The notes beneath the pieces are model-generated. The model did no database searches. It was given only the letters and a program-made list of their open reading frames with translations, and had not been told where the DNA came from. Below, piece after piece: positions 1 to 11,259 of a DNA stretch of 64,000 bases. The stretch spans positions 2,728,001 to 2,792,000 of the forward strand of contig JAGTYA010000024.1 of the NCBI GenBank assembly GCA_024291935.2, written 5' to 3'. This stretch comes from Okapia johnstoni. Its lineage: Eukaryota; Chordata; Mammalia; Artiodactyla; Giraffidae. The first letter of the stretch is position 1; every line of letters starts with the position of its first letter. A program made the translations under genes and the position numbers.

Positions 1-159
1 CTTTGAAGGCCAGTCCTGAAGCTTGAGGGCCAGCACAGGTCCCACCTCTGGGTTTCCAGAAGCAAAGGAGTCTAGTCAGTGAGGTTTGTTCTTCACCCTA
101 GACCAAGGGGGCTAGAAAAGGGTCCCCTTCCACCTCGGTCAGAGCAGAGACTCCAAGAG

Positions 160-300
160 CTGCAAAGGACAAGTCCTGGCTCTGCCATCAGTAAGTTGGG
201 TGCAGCTGGTCCCCAATTTCCTCAACTGCAAAATGGCAATCTCCCCCTCAGATACCTCACCGGGTCTTATGTAGGGCATGCATGAAACTAGGTGTGAAAA
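160..300 (+). repeat. MIR-like SINE remnant
   Basis: The stretch contains the worn MIR core, including a ctcaactgcaaaatgg-type segment after a tctgccatcag segment. It lies in the AZIN2 intron. The rest of 1-547 shows nothing recognisable. Confidence 0.4.
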
Positions 301-562
301 ACAAGAGCTGATGCAAAGGGCCTTCAGGGGTGACAAAAGAAAGATTCATCTACCACTAAGGACACTAACATGTATCTCTGATAAAGGTGAACCTGTTCAT
401 TCCAACCCCCCACCATTGGTGCATACCTTTCTCCCACTTGGAATCCCTCCAGCCCTGCATGCCGCCCAGGCAAACTCTCCTTCTGTCTCTTCCAGGATCC
501 CTTTCTAGAATCCTTACAACACCCAGCCATACTGCTGATCAGGATTTAAAAGGGGTTCCCTC

Positions 563-1688
563 CTCTTACACTGTTGGTGGGAATGCAAACTAGTACAGCC
601 ACTATGGAGAACAGTGTGGAGATTCCTCAAAAAACTGGAAATAGAACTGCCATATGACCCAGCAATCCCACTGCTGGGCATACACACCGAGGAAACCAGA
701 ATTGAAAGAGACACGTGTACCCCAATGTTCATCGCAGCACTGTTTATAATAGCCAGGACATGGAAGCAACCTAGATGTCCATCAGCAGACGAATGGATAA
801 GAAAGCTGTGGTACATATACACAATGGAATGTTACTCAGTCATTAAAAAGAATACATTCGAATCAGTTCTAATGAGGTGGATGAAACTGGAGCCTATTAT
901 ACAGAGTGAAGTAAGCCAGAAAGGAAAACACCAATACAGTGTCAGTTCAGTCAGTTCAGTCGCTCAGTCGTGTCCGACTCTATGTGACCCCATGAATCTC
1001 AGCACGCCAGGCCTCCCTGTCCATCACCAACTCCCGTAGTCTACCCAAACCCATGTCCATCGAGTCGGTGATGCCATCCAACCATCTCATCCTCTGTCGT
1101 CCCCTTCTCCTCCTGCCCCCAATCCTTCCCAGCATTAGGGTCTTTTCCAATGAGTCAACTCTTCGCATGAGGTGGCCAAAGTATTGGAGTTTCAGCTTCA
1201 ACATCAGTCCTTCCAATGAACACCCAGGACTGATCTCCTTTAGGATGGACTGGTTGGATCTCCTTGCAGTTCAAGGGACTCTCAAGAGTCTTCTCCAACA
1301 TCACAGTTCAAAATACTAATGCATATATATGGAATTTAGAAAGATGGTAACGATAACCCTATATGTGAGACCGCAAAAGAGACACAGATGTATAGAACAG
1401 TCTTTTGGACCCTGTGGGAGAAGGCAAGGGTGGGATCATCTGAGAGAATAGCATTGAAACATGTATATTATCATATGTGAAACAGATCGCCAGTCCAGGT
1501 TCAATGCATGAGACAGGGTGCTCAGGACTGGTGCACTGGGATGACCCAGGGGGATGGGATGGGGATGGAGGTGGGAGGTGGGTTCAGGATGGGGGACACA
1601 TGTAAACCCACAGCTGATTCATGTGAATGTATGGCAAAAACCACTACAATATTGTAAAGTAATTAGCCTCCAATTGAAATAAATAAAT
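563..1688 (+). mobile_element. 5'-truncated L1 LINE (3' end), split by a BovB insertion
   Basis: The segment reads as the C-terminal part of L1 ORF2 (open from 614, with the [16 protein letters not shown] block) followed by an L1 3' UTR and an AATAAATAAA tail. It is flanked by a 15-bp TSD, aaaaggggttccctc at 548-562 and aaaaagggttccctc at 1689-1703, one mismatch apart. This shows a 5'-truncated retrotransposition. It is interrupted at 941-1312 by an antisense BovB fragment. It is non-coding and lies inside an AZIN2 intron in the opposite orientation. Confidence 0.92.
941..1312 (-). mobile_element. BovB LINE 3' fragment inserted in L1
   Basis: The reverse strand matches the BovB 3' end: residues of the C-terminal ORF ([14 protein letters not shown], then the [16 protein letters not shown] block) and the terminal ACTGA-rich tail, seen on the plus strand as tcagttcagt. 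It is 5'-truncated at about 370 bp and splits the L1 around it, so it is the younger insertion. No clear TSD was found. Confidence 0.9.
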
Positions 1689-1764
1689 AAAAAGGGTTCC
1701 CTCTCAAAACAATCATTACTAACCATTAAAAAAAATAACAGTAATAACAAAATCACAAATCAAT

Positions 1765-2150
1765 GCCCACCAGGCTTTCTCCCACCTCAGGGCCTTTGCA
1801 CTTGCTGGTCCTTTTGCCTGGAATGCTCGTCCCCTAGTTATCCACCTGGATTGATCCTTTGCTTTCTTCAGAACGGTGTTCAGATCTCAGTGAAGCCTTC
1901 CTTGGCCAAACTTTCTAAAAGTACAACCCTCTCTCCCGACAACCATGTCTCTTCCCTACTTCCCTTGCTCGCCTTAATTTTCTCTACAGCATTTACCATC
2001 TAAAGTACCACAGATTTTCATTGTTTGCCTGTTCTTTAGAAAGCAAGTTCCATGAAGGAAGAGTCTTTTTTTTGTTTTTGTCACTTGCTAAGTCCCACTG
2101 AGAAAAGCACTTGACCCCATAGTAGGTGCTCAATTAATGCTTGCTGAACA
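1765..2150 (+). repeat. L2 LINE 3' end
   Basis: Typical ancient L2 3' sequence: the cctttgcacttgctg block, the tgcctggaatgctc block and a terminal agtaggtgctcaattaatg. It carries no coding signal. The stretch from 2151 to 2298 shows only a weak local duplication (atgtctyggaggaaact-like, twice). Confidence 0.7.
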
Positions 2151-2298
2151 CGTAACTATGTCAAACCTGTCTATGTCTTGGAGGAAACTATGTCTCGAAG
2201 GAAACTTTATAGCAAAAAGACTTTATCAAGCGAGAACAGAATGAAGATAGATAAACTGTGCATTCAATTCAACGACAACAGAGTCTGTTTTACTCAGT

Positions 2299-5072
2299 AC
2301 TGTATTGCCAGCTGAGGAAGGCTTTCTTATCTCTCCTTGCTATTCTTTGGAACTCTGCATTCAAATGGGTATATCTTTCCTTTTCTCCTTTGCTTTTCAC
2401 TTCTCTTCTTTTCTCAGCTATTTGTAAGCCCTCCTCAGACAGCCATTTTGCTTTTTTGCATTGCTTTTTCTTGGGGATGGTCTTGATCCCTGTCTCCTGT
2501 ACAATGTCATGAACCTATAGTTCATCAGGCACTCTGTCTATCAGATCTAGTCCCTTAAATCTATTTGTCACTTCCACTGTATAATCATAAGGGATTCGAC
2601 TTAGGTCATACCTGAATTGTCTAGTGGTTTTCTCCACTTTCTTCAATTTAAGTCTGAATTTGGCAATAAGGAGTTCATGATCTGAGCCACAGTCCGCTGC
2701 TGGTCTTGCTTTTGCTGACTGTATAGAGCTTCTCCATCTTTGGCTGCAAAGAATATAATCAATCTGATTTCGGGGTTGCCCATCTGGTGATGTCCATGTG
2801 TAGAGTCTTCTCTTGTGCTGTTGGAAAAGGGTGTTTGCTACGACCAGTGCGTTCTCTTGGCAAACTCTATTAGCCTTTGCCCTGCTTCATTCTGTACTCC
2901 AAGGCCAAATTTGCCTGTTACTCCAGGTGTTTCTAGACTTCCTACTTTTGCATTCCAGGCCCCTATAATGAAAAGGACATCTTTTTTGGGTGTTAGTTCT
3001 AGAAGGACTTGTAGGTCTTCACAGAACTGTTCAACTTCAACTTCTTCAGTGTTACTGGTCAGGGCATAGACTTGGATTACCGTGATATTGAATGGTTTGC
3101 CTTGGAAACGAACAGAGATCATTCTGTCGTCTTTGAGATTGCATCCAAGTACTGAATTTGGACTCTTTTGTTGACTATGATGTCTACTCCATTTCTTCTA
3201 AGGGATTCCTGCCCACAGTAGTAGATACAATGGTCATCTGAGTTAAATCCACCCATTCCAGTCCATTTTAGTTCGCTGATTCCTAGAATGTCAAAGTTCA
3301 CTCTGGCCATCTCCTGTTTGACCACTTCCAATTTGCCTTGATTCACGGACCTAACATTTCAGATTCCTATGCAATATTGCTCTTCACAGCATCGGACCTT
3401 GCTTCTATGCTCAATAAAGGACAGAAATGGTATGGACCTAACAGAAGCAGAGATATAAAGAAGAGGTGGCAAGAATACACAGAAGAACTGTACAAAAAAG
3501 ATCTTCACGACCCAGATAATCACGATGGTGTGATCACTCACCTAGACCCCGACATCCTGGAATAAGAAGTCAAGTGAGCCTTAGGAAGCATCACAACGAA
3601 CAAAGCCAGTGGAGGTGATGGAATTCCAGTTGAGCTATTTCAAATTCTAAAAGACGATGCTGTGAAAGTGCTGCACTCAATATGTCAGCAAATTTGGAAA
3701 ACTCAGCAGTGGCCACAGGACTGGAAAAGGTCAGTTTTCATTCCAATCCCAAAGAAAGGCAATGCCAAAGAATGCTCAAACTACCGCACAATTGCACTCA
3801 TCTCACACGCAGTAAAGTAATGCTCAAAATTCTCCAAACTAGGCTTCAGCAATACGTGAACCATGAACTTCCAGATGTTCAAGCTGGTTTTAGAAAAGGC
3901 AGAGGAACCAGAGGTCAAATTGCCAACATCTGCTGGATCATCGAAAAAGCAAGAGTTCCAGAAAAACATCTATTTCTGCTTTATTGACTATGCCAAAGCC
4001 TTTGACTGTGTGGATCACAATAAACTGCTTCAATTCTGAAAAAGATGGGAATACCAGACCACCTGACCTGCCTCTTGAGAAACCTGTATGCAGGTCAGGA
4101 AGCAACAGTTAGAACTGGACATGGAACAACAGATTGGTTCCAAATCAGGAAAGGAGTACATCAAGGCTGTATATTGTCACCCTGCTTATTTAACTTATAT
4201 GCAGAGTGTATCATGAGAGACACTGGGCTGGAAGAAGCACAAGATGGAATCAAGATTGCCTGGAGAAATATCAATAACCTCAGATATGCAGATAACATCA
4301 CCCTTATGGCAGAAAGCAGAGAAGAACTAAAGAGCCTCTTGATGAAAGTGAGAGAGGAGAGTGAAAAAGTTGGCTTAAAGCTCAACATTCAGAAAACTAA
4401 GATCATGGCATCCGGTCCCATCAATTCACAGCAAATAGATGAGGAAACAGTGGAAATAGTGGCTGACTTTTATTTTGGGGGGCTCCAAAATCACTGCAGA
4501 TGGTGACTGTGGCCATGAAATTAAAAGACACTTACTCCTTGGAAGGAAGGTTATGACCAACCGAGACAGCATATTAAAAAGAAGAAGACATTACTTTGTC
4601 AACAAAGATCCATCTAGTCAAGGCTATGCTTTTTCCAGTAGTCATGTATGGATGTGAGAGTTGGACTATAAAGAAAGCTGAGCGCCGAAGAATTGATGCT
4701 TTTGGACTGTGGTGTTGGAAAAGACTCTTGAGACTCCCTTGGACTGCAAGGAGATCCAACCAGTCCATCCTAAAGGAGATCAGTCCTGGGTGTTCATTGG
4801 AAGGACTGATGTTGAAGCTGAAACTCCAATATTTGGCCACCTGATGTGAGGAAGTGACTATTTGAAAAGACCCTGATGCTGGGAAAGATTGAGGGCAAGA
4901 GGAGAAAGGGACGACAGAGGATGAGATGGTTGGATGGCATCACTGACTCAATGGACATGAGTTTGGGTAAACTCCGGGAGTTGGTGATGGACAGGGAGGT
5001 CTGGCGTACTGCGGTTCATGGGGTCGCAAAGAGTCAGAGACGACTGAGCAATTGAACTGAACTGTATTGCCA
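2299..5072 (+). mobile_element. Twin-primed (5'-inverted) BovB LINE with 12-bp TSD
   Basis: Bases 2311-3408 are BovB in reverse orientation, covering the endonuclease region (minus-strand ORFs at 3346-3119 and 3122-2838, e.g. KLEVVKQEMARVNFDILGIS). Bases 3408-5060 are BovB in forward orientation from the linker through reverse transcriptase to the ACTGA tail. The whole is bracketed by a perfect 12-bp TSD, actgtattgcca, at 2299-2310 and 5061-5072, so both pieces arrived in one event. About 104 bp of element is missing at the switch point, judged against the copy at 13860-13963. The element is dead: frames are broken, and the RT catalytic YADD box reads YADN near 4286-4297. Confidence 0.95.
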
Positions 5073-5603
5073 TCCCTACCTAGCAGAGTGTCTAGCACAT
5101 TGCAGGAGTGAAATGAATAGAGATAGTAAATAAACAAATCTAAAGAGAGCAGGAGGGAATTAAGACAATAGCATTAATCAAATAAGAAAGGCAGCAGAAC
5201 TGGCAACAATAACAAAACTCGAAGAGGATTAGTTAAAAAAAAATAGTCACACCTTAATATTATAACAGAAAAAATAAAACCAATGATAAAAAGGTGTTTT
5301 TGTTTTGTTATGTCTTAATTAGAAGAATATCACATATAGCTCTATGCCAAGAAGTTTGAAAATCTCCATTAAAAAGGTGACCCACCTGCCCAGGGACACA
5401 TGTGGTTCTAATGCGGAAATTCAAGGCTGGCAAATTCCTCCCTTGTCCCTTAAACTCTTCCCAAGTGGGTGGCCCCTCCCAGAGGACAGGGGCCAATCAC
5501 AGGTCACTCCTGCTTCCCCTGGTCCACCCTATTGCAGCAGCTGCAATCCAGCCAGGTGTGCACATTCAGTACGTCAGTGTGCAGGTAGGGGATGGGAGCT
5601 CAC

Positions 5604-5777
5604 CTTGTTGGCACAGCTGAAGCCCAGCCCCAGCTCGGCCAGGACCTTCAGCACACCTGGGCTGCTGTTGCACTTGACAGCGTAAAAGGATCGGACTCGA
5701 GGCAGGCACTTCAGAAAGCAGAAGTGCTTCCTTACCACGGCACCCAGGTCGGCCACAAAGAAGGCAGAGACCTCTTC
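5604..5777 (-). CDS. AZIN2: AZIN2 coding exon 2
   Basis: An exon of 174 bp (58 codons) encodes residues 36-93, from [12 protein letters not shown] to LGFSCANK. It is bounded on the minus strand by a cttgtacag acceptor and a gtgagc donor, both phase 0, so it joins the start exon in frame. The segment begins the TIM-barrel domain of the ornithine decarboxylase fold. FYAVKCN carries the lysine (here residue 70) that holds pyridoxal phosphate in active ornithine decarboxylase; AZIN2 keeps it although the family is catalytically inactive. The next exon lies outside the window. There is no frameshift or stop, and a functional exon is very likely. Confidence 0.92.
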
Positions 5778-7486
5778 CTGTACAAGAGGGGTGAAAATGA
5801 GAGCCCACTCAGCTCCCTGCCAGTGCATGACATCCATGTTACCCCCCAGTACCCTGCTCTAAAATTCTCTGGGGCTTTCCAAGCCTACAGGATGTTCGAG
5901 GTTCTGTGATCCAGCTCCAGTCCTTCCCCTCACAGCAGCTCAAATTCTAGCTGTCTTCCATCATTTCCCCCCTCCCAGCCTTGATTGTCACCAGGCGTCC
6001 AGGTGGAATACCCTTCCCCCATAGGGGTCTGGCAAATTCTTAATCTACCTTCAAGTTTCAGCTGAAATGCCACCTGCCCCCAAACCAAGAAGGCAACTCT
6101 GCCTTTAATGATCACACTGCATTTTGCACATGTTGCCAAAGTATCAGAACTGGGTATATATACATCTGTCTCCTCCAGATCAATTTCTTGAAGACCAAAG
6201 CTAGGGCCTTCAGCCACTGGCTCTCACGTTTAGGAGCTCAGTGAAGCCTTGAGGTAGTCCCTCTGTCACTGCAGCCCAAGCCTGTGGACAACTGTCTGCT
6301 GAGGGCTGGACGTGTATGAGGCCATGGGTGAGGCCACATTATTTAAACCTTTCCTGCGCCTCAGTTTCCCTTTTATGCAACACCTTTTTACTGATGCCCA
6401 CTAGGCATCTGATCGAGCATATTTATGCAAGTATGCTAAATAAGGTACAAAGATGAACAGACAGGGCTCTAGCCATGAAGGGGCTTGGGTCTGGACAAGA
6501 ACTAACCCAGCAAGCAATTACAAGCCCATTCAGGAAATGCTAAGCAGGAGTTTCTACAAAATGCAGAGGGAGAAGTACAAAACCTGCCTGGGGCAATCGG
6601 GAAGAGGCAACATAGATGAGTGATAAGTAAAGAGTAGAAACAGGTAAGAGGCAGAGAGGTAAAAGGCAGAGAGGCTACGAGAAGGGTGTTCCAGGCAGAG
6701 GGAACAACCTGGGCAACGGAGTGATAATAGAGCATATGGAATCATTGGGGAATAGGAGCAGAGTAGTTCAGTTCAGATTGAGCATGATACATACCCTGGG
6801 AAAAGCCAGAAATAGGGCTATGAAGGCAGAAGGGTTCTGACTTGGATCCTGTAGGTAGTGGGTAACTACCAAAGAATTCAGATTTTGAGCAGGGCTGTGA
6901 TAAAGTTGGAGGGAGTGGGATGAGGCAGGGAAACGTTTAGGGGGGTTATCGAGAGATGAGGCCTAAACTACAAAGTGAGGTTCCAGAAGAGTACGTGTGT
7001 GCGTGCTAAGTCCCTTCAATTTTGTCTGACTCTGCGACCGCATGGACTGTAGCCCGCCAGACTCCTCTGTCCATGAGGATTCTCCAGGCAAGAATACTGG
7101 AGTGGGTTGCCATGCCCTCCTCCAAGGGATCTTCCTGACCCAGGGATTTAACCCTCACCTCTTTTGTCTCCTGCACGCTGAAGGGTAATTTAAGGAGGCT
7201 GAATTTACAGAACTTGGTGGTGCCCAGGTGTGGGAGAGGAAGTGAGGATTCCCAGGTTTCTGACTTAGAGGGTTGGGTAGATGATGGTAGTGTTGTTCAT
7301 GAAAGTGGAGGACACAGGAGGGGCAGGATTGGGGCAAGGACCAGGAATTTGCAGATAAAACGAGCCTCTCTCTTGCAAACAGCAAGGACTGAATACCAAA
7401 TGAGTGAAAGAACCAGATGAGGGCCCTAGGGGGCAGCTGAGCCTGCTGTGAGAATGGAGGTCCCGCCCCCACCCCCAGATCCTCAC
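5778..7486 (-). other. AZIN2 intron between coding exons
   Basis: The intron is 1.7 kb with GT/AG ends read on the minus strand. It holds L2-like sequence around 6010-6200 and 6480-6760, and an antisense Bov-tA SINE near 6994-7180. No further exon was recognised. Confidence 0.8.
6994..7180 (-). mobile_element. Bov-tA SINE (antisense)
   Basis: The antisense Bov-tA core is recognisable: gtgctaagtccct at the left, tctccaggcaagaatactgg in the middle, then the inverted tRNA B-box region (gggatttaaccct). The tRNA-head end at the right is incomplete, and no clear TSD was found. Confidence 0.85.
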
Positions 7487-7661
7487 CGTGGTGGCCTGTG
7501 AGGCCCCCAGAGTGAGCTCCTCCAGCAGGTCTCGGGTGCTGAAACCCTCCTCCACCATCACAAAGTCCGTTTCTCTCAGGTAGCCAGCCATGACGAGGAG
7601 GACCCGATGGGCTGGATGGAGTTGCCGCTGCCTCCGGGCGCCTTAGAAAGTATGCAACACA
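7487..7661 (-). CDS. AZIN2: AZIN2 start-codon exon (CDS 7591-7487)
   Basis: Minus-strand exon. An acceptor (ctcctcctgcag) ends at 7662, giving 70 nt of 5' UTR from 7661, and the ATG is at 7591-7589. The CDS runs 105 nt (35 codons), MAGYLRETDF through GASQATT, to a gtgagg donor at 7486. The N-terminus closely follows the AZIN2 family (MAGYL..DFVMVEEGFSTRDLL). It includes the acidic MVEEGFSTRDLL stretch found at the start of ornithine decarboxylase-like proteins. The start is supported by family agreement and by the preceding UTR acceptor. Splicing to 5777 keeps the frame. Confidence 0.93.
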
Positions 7662-7849
7662 CTGCAGGAGGAGAATGAGGGGCGGCTGGGGACTGGCCTC
7701 GGCTGCGCCCCTTACCTCCCCAAGCCAGGGCACCCAGTCCTGTCACACCCTGCCCCCAGCACAAGCCTGGGGAGCTTAGGCTCACTGGGAAAAGGGAGGA
7801 CGATCAGGACTTCTGGCCTGGGACAAGGTATTATATGCCTAGATGTCAT

Positions 7850-7900
7850 TGCCTCTCCGAGGCTCAGTTTCCCCATCTGTAAAATGGGTGAATTGCTTTG
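7850..7900 (+). repeat. MIR core fragment
   Basis: A short MIR core, ctcagtttccccatctgta followed by aaatggg, lies in the 5' intron of AZIN2. Confidence 0.6.
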
Positions 7901-8264
7901 GCTATCCTTTCCAGTTCTGAAATTAGGGTTTTGGTTAAAAGGGAAAGAATGGGAGGGAAAGGGCAGGACGACCGAGGGGAGAAGTTTCCAGGTGCCCCCC
8001 CCCCATCGTGACCACGCCCACTTAAAGTAGCTGCAGGTGGCCCCACCAAGGAGTCTCAGCTCTCTGACCCTGGATATGCCCGACCCCCTCTCAGGGCCTA
8101 CTTTCACCGTTTGTAAAGTCGGGGGCGGGCTGGTCCTGACATGCTAGGATTCTAATCGTGCATAGGAGCTCCACATGGTGGGTGGGGGCCGCGGGCTGAG
8201 GTTCTGTCCTGGTGAGCCCTCCTGATGCAGAGCCGAGGTCCCACCCCCCACAAAACCCCCTTAC

Positions 8265-8620
8265 CAAGCCCCGTGCTCCTTCGCGGGGGCCAGAGCCAGG
8301 TGCGCTGCTAGGGGGGGTCGCCGGTGACCTCGAAACTTGTGCAACACCCCGAGGAGGAGTGGCAGTTGCGGAGCCGAGGCCCCTGCTGAGAGGAGGCAAG
8401 AGTAGCCAGGGAGCAGGTCAGCATCGGAGCCGAGAGCGCCCGCTCCCGAGGCTCCCCGAGGGTCTCCCCGCACTCGCCTTAAAACGCATTTACACGGCTT
8501 CGGCCCATAAGTCTCCCCAGCGAGTGAATCGGATCCTCGGCGCCTCCGCTCGCTCGCTCCCCCGGGGCTGGGGCCCCGCGGCCTGCGCCCCGCCCGCCCA
8601 GCAGCCACCGACCCCCCCCA
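8265..8620 (-). other. AZIN2: Candidate AZIN2 non-coding first exon
   Basis: Inferred exon. Its start is placed about 30 nt downstream (minus strand) of the TATA box at 8655-8646. Its end is a strong donor, CTTG/GTAAGG, with the last exon base at 8265. Splicing to the acceptor before 7661 would supply the 5' UTR. The exact start and any alternative first exons cannot be read from sequence. Confidence 0.45.
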
Positions 8621-8643
8621 CGCCCCGCCTACCACTTGCCACC

Positions 8644-8750
8644 CACTTATATAAGCCCCGCCCAGACCCCGCCCCTGGCACACAAGCCCCGCCTCCACTC
8701 GGCGGCCCCCTCCGTAGCCCTGGCAACTGGGTGCCGCCATCCCATTGGTC
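8644..8750 (-). promoter_or_regulatory. AZIN2 core promoter: CCAAT, GC boxes, TATA
   Basis: Read on the minus strand, the order is a CCAAT box (8748-8744), three GC-box/Sp1-type sites (8693-8686, 8675-8667, 8663-8655) and a TATA box (8655-8646). This classical order and spacing points transcription toward AZIN2. The TATA decamer cttatataag is a perfect palindrome and so could bind TBP in either direction, but the GC and CCAAT boxes lie only on the AZIN2-upstream side. Confidence 0.75.
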
Positions 8751-8859
8751 GATTCCGACATAAAGCCTTCAACTCTGCTAGCCAGCCCCGCAAACCTGAC
8801 CCTCAGTCCCACAGAGACCCCTCCGCGACTCGCCTACGCTGGTAAATCGGCACTGCAGG

Positions 8860-9897
8860 ACCGCCAGCTCAGAATCCTGAGCGTCTACGCGATGGGACCC
8901 TTAGCTCCTGGATCTTGGGTCTTAAAGAATGGGCAGAAAGCCAGGAGATTTACTATTAGCTCTGAGAAGCCTTTTCTGACGGTGCCTCTCCTCTCTGATC
9001 TGCTGAACTGCCCACTCGTCCCTGGAAGCCCAGGTCAAATGTCATCTCCTTGTATTACTTTTTTCATCAAATCCTTTTCATTTGTCTCTTCCAGCATCCT
9101 TCAACTCAAAACCCAGATGAAATGTCTTCAACGATGCTTCTTGTCATTTTCCTAGCTCAGGGCAATCTCTCCCTTCATCCCATCTTCTGAAACGGGCAAA
9201 CTCCTTTCTACTCACTTCTCAAGTAAAATGTGTCCCCCTCTCCAAGAAGCGTTCTCTGACTCTCAAAAGAGTTTTTTCTTTTATATCTAATAAACTTCTG
9301 CTCCTGCACATCCATCAAACTCCTGTATGTCACCTCCCCCGCTGAGCCTACCAAGAGTTTCCTGGCTTGGAGAAGCAATGGAACTCACAGCACTTACATC
9401 TGAGTGGACTCCTTGCTTTTTCCACTTTTGTTATCCATAGCATGAGATTCCTGTTGTTGTTTTACACTGCTTGTTTGGTTACACTTCCCGGTTGGTTTGA
9501 GAGCTCCCAAGGGCAGGAACTGAATGCCTGCCTCCTCAGAGTGCCCAGCACCCGGCATAAACAAGAGTGTTGAGGAAGACTCAATATCTGTGCTACTCAG
9601 AATCAAACTGAAATGTTCATCTGAAACTGTAATTGTACTAGAACAGCCAAGACATCCTTGAGAAAAGAAGAGGATGTCTTCTACAAGATAACAAAGTATT
9701 TTATAAAGCTATGGTCTTTAAAACAGCATGGTGCTGGTGCAGGAAAAGGCAGTGGTAGAACAGAATAGAGTTTAGAACAGTCTTGTGCTTGTTGGAGAAT
9801 TTGGTACACAGTGAAGGCAGCATGTCAAATCGATGTGGCCAAAGAGCTTTTGGTCTAACATAGATGTTCACATCCTGTTTTCAGGCTATAGGCTTCT
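8860..9897. other. Intergenic stretch with L2-like remnants
   Basis: No gene was seen. Weak L2-type 3' motifs recur (e.g. tctccaagaagcgttctctg near 9240 and ggcaggaactgaatgcctgc near 9512), consistent with eroded L2 copies. Confidence 0.5.
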
Positions 9898-10488
9898 TGA
9901 AAGTCAGAGGCACTTCTTTTTTTATATACATGAACTTTTTTTTGTATTGGGATATATTCAATTAACAAACAATGTTGTGATAATTTCAGGTGAACAGTAT
10001 AGGGACTCAGCCTTCTCTATAAATGTATCCATTCTCCCCCAAACTCCCTTCCCATCCAGGCTGCCACATAACATTGAGCAAGGGTTCCATGTGCTACACA
10101 GTAGGTCCTTGTTGATTATCCATTTTAAATATAGCAGTTTGTACATGTCCATCCCAAACTCTCTAACTATGCCTTCCCCGTTTTTTTCACCCTGGCAACC
10201 ATAAGTTCGTTACCTAAGTCTGTGAGTCTCTTTCTGTTTTATAACTAAGTTCATTTATATCATTTCTTTTTAGATTCCACATATAAGGGATGTCATTTGA
10301 CATTTCTCCTTCTCTGATTTACTTCACTCAATATAACAATCTCTCAGTCCAGACATGTTGCTGCAAATGGTATTATTTCATTCTTTTTAATGGTTGAGTA
10401 ATACTCCATTGTATATATCTTCTTTATCTGTTCCTCCATCAATGGACTTTTAGGTTGCTTCCACGTCTGAAAGCCAGAGGCACTTCTT
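9898..10488 (-). mobile_element. L1 LINE 3' end with 21-bp TSD
   Basis: Antisense L1 3' UTR plus the end of ORF2: a poly-T start near 9916 and a right end matching L1 ORF2 in reverse (gagtaatactccattgtata). TSDs at 9898-9918 and 10468-10488 match at 20 of 21 positions, a single t/c difference. It is 5'-truncated to about 550 bp and non-coding. Confidence 0.93.
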
Positions 10489-11259
10489 GTTCTGCATCAG
10501 TATCTCCCTATGGCACCCTGCACAACCTTGTCAAAGCATCCTTAGCACACAGATGGTATAGAACCTTGAAGTCTGGAAGAACCATTTTCTGCTCCCCACC
10601 TAGCCTGGCTGCATAACTGATGGATGTCCTTGGTTAGACCATCCTGCTGAGACCAGGGTCACGTCTGTCTGGTTTGATTTCCCCCTGTGAACTGAGAGTG
10701 TTCAGACTGAATGATTTCTGTGGGTCTTTCTGCCTGGAACACTCATGCTTTCTATACTAGGAACAGCCTTTCAGAAAGCAGTCACTTTTACCAGAGAGGT
10801 CATTTGGCAGATCCATTCTTTGAGAGATCTGTAGCCATTTGCACTGTAGTATGAATTAGTGACTGAAGTCCTCCTAAGAGTAAGCAACTACTAACTCAGA
10901 AGGAGTAGACCAGGATGGCCATGCAGAAACCTCAAAGGGAGCCCTCAAGAAAGCATGACAGTGAGGAAGGAGGGGCACCCAAACGAAGTGGCTCTACTTT
11001 TTTAAAAATCATTGTTGAGCCAGCTTTATGATGCCATGGTCTACGTTTGCCTCACTAGCTCTTTTCATCACCTGGTATATAGTAGGCACGTAACAGACCC
11101 ATTCAATGTGCTAACTGAATGAACCAATAAAGATAAACAAATCATAATCCAATCTGTCCATTTGAAACCTGTTAAGGGTTGGTAGTCAGAGCAGAAAAAC
11201 CATCTCCTGAACTGGATACAAATAAACTGTGGATTTATCTTTTACCCTACTGGGTATAT

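Larger units (their letters stand above)
1..8620 (-). other. AZIN2: AZIN2 gene, 5' part (antizyme inhibitor 2)
   Basis: Gene span on the minus strand, from the inferred transcription start near 8620 to the window edge. Two coding exons with matching phase-0 splice sites (7591-7487 and 5777-5604) together encode 93 residues that I recognise as the start of antizyme inhibitor 2, a catalytically silent ornithine decarboxylase homologue. The family binds ornithine decarboxylase antizyme, freeing ornithine decarboxylase and polyamine transport from inhibition. The next expected exon was searched for on the minus strand between 1 and 5603 and not seen, so the intron after 5604 extends out of the window. 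That intron carries an L1 and a large BovB insertion. Neighbouring AK2 is divergent, about 40 kb away, as I recall for the human locus. The ornithine decarboxylase and AZIN1 paralogues are alternatives, but the start of the protein fits AZIN2 best. Confidence 0.88.
8110..8850. promoter_or_regulatory. CpG island at AZIN2 5' end
   Basis: This stretch is conspicuously GC-rich with many CG dinucleotides, unlike its AT-richer surroundings. It contains the candidate first exon, TATA box, GC boxes and CCAAT box of AZIN2. Long open frames on both strands here reflect base composition rather than coding. Confidence 0.8.

Noticed and set aside
614..1039. Plus-strand open frame of 141 codons
   Set aside because: It is the end of L1 ORF2 read through into an antisense BovB insertion.
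1..5603. A third AZIN2 coding exon
   Set aside because: No minus-strand segment resembles the next part of the protein; the intron is filled by repeats and runs out of the window.
8212..8812. Overlapping 183-codon open frames on both strands
   Set aside because: CpG-island base composition removes stop codons; the frames match no known family and lie over the AZIN2 promoter and 5' UTR.
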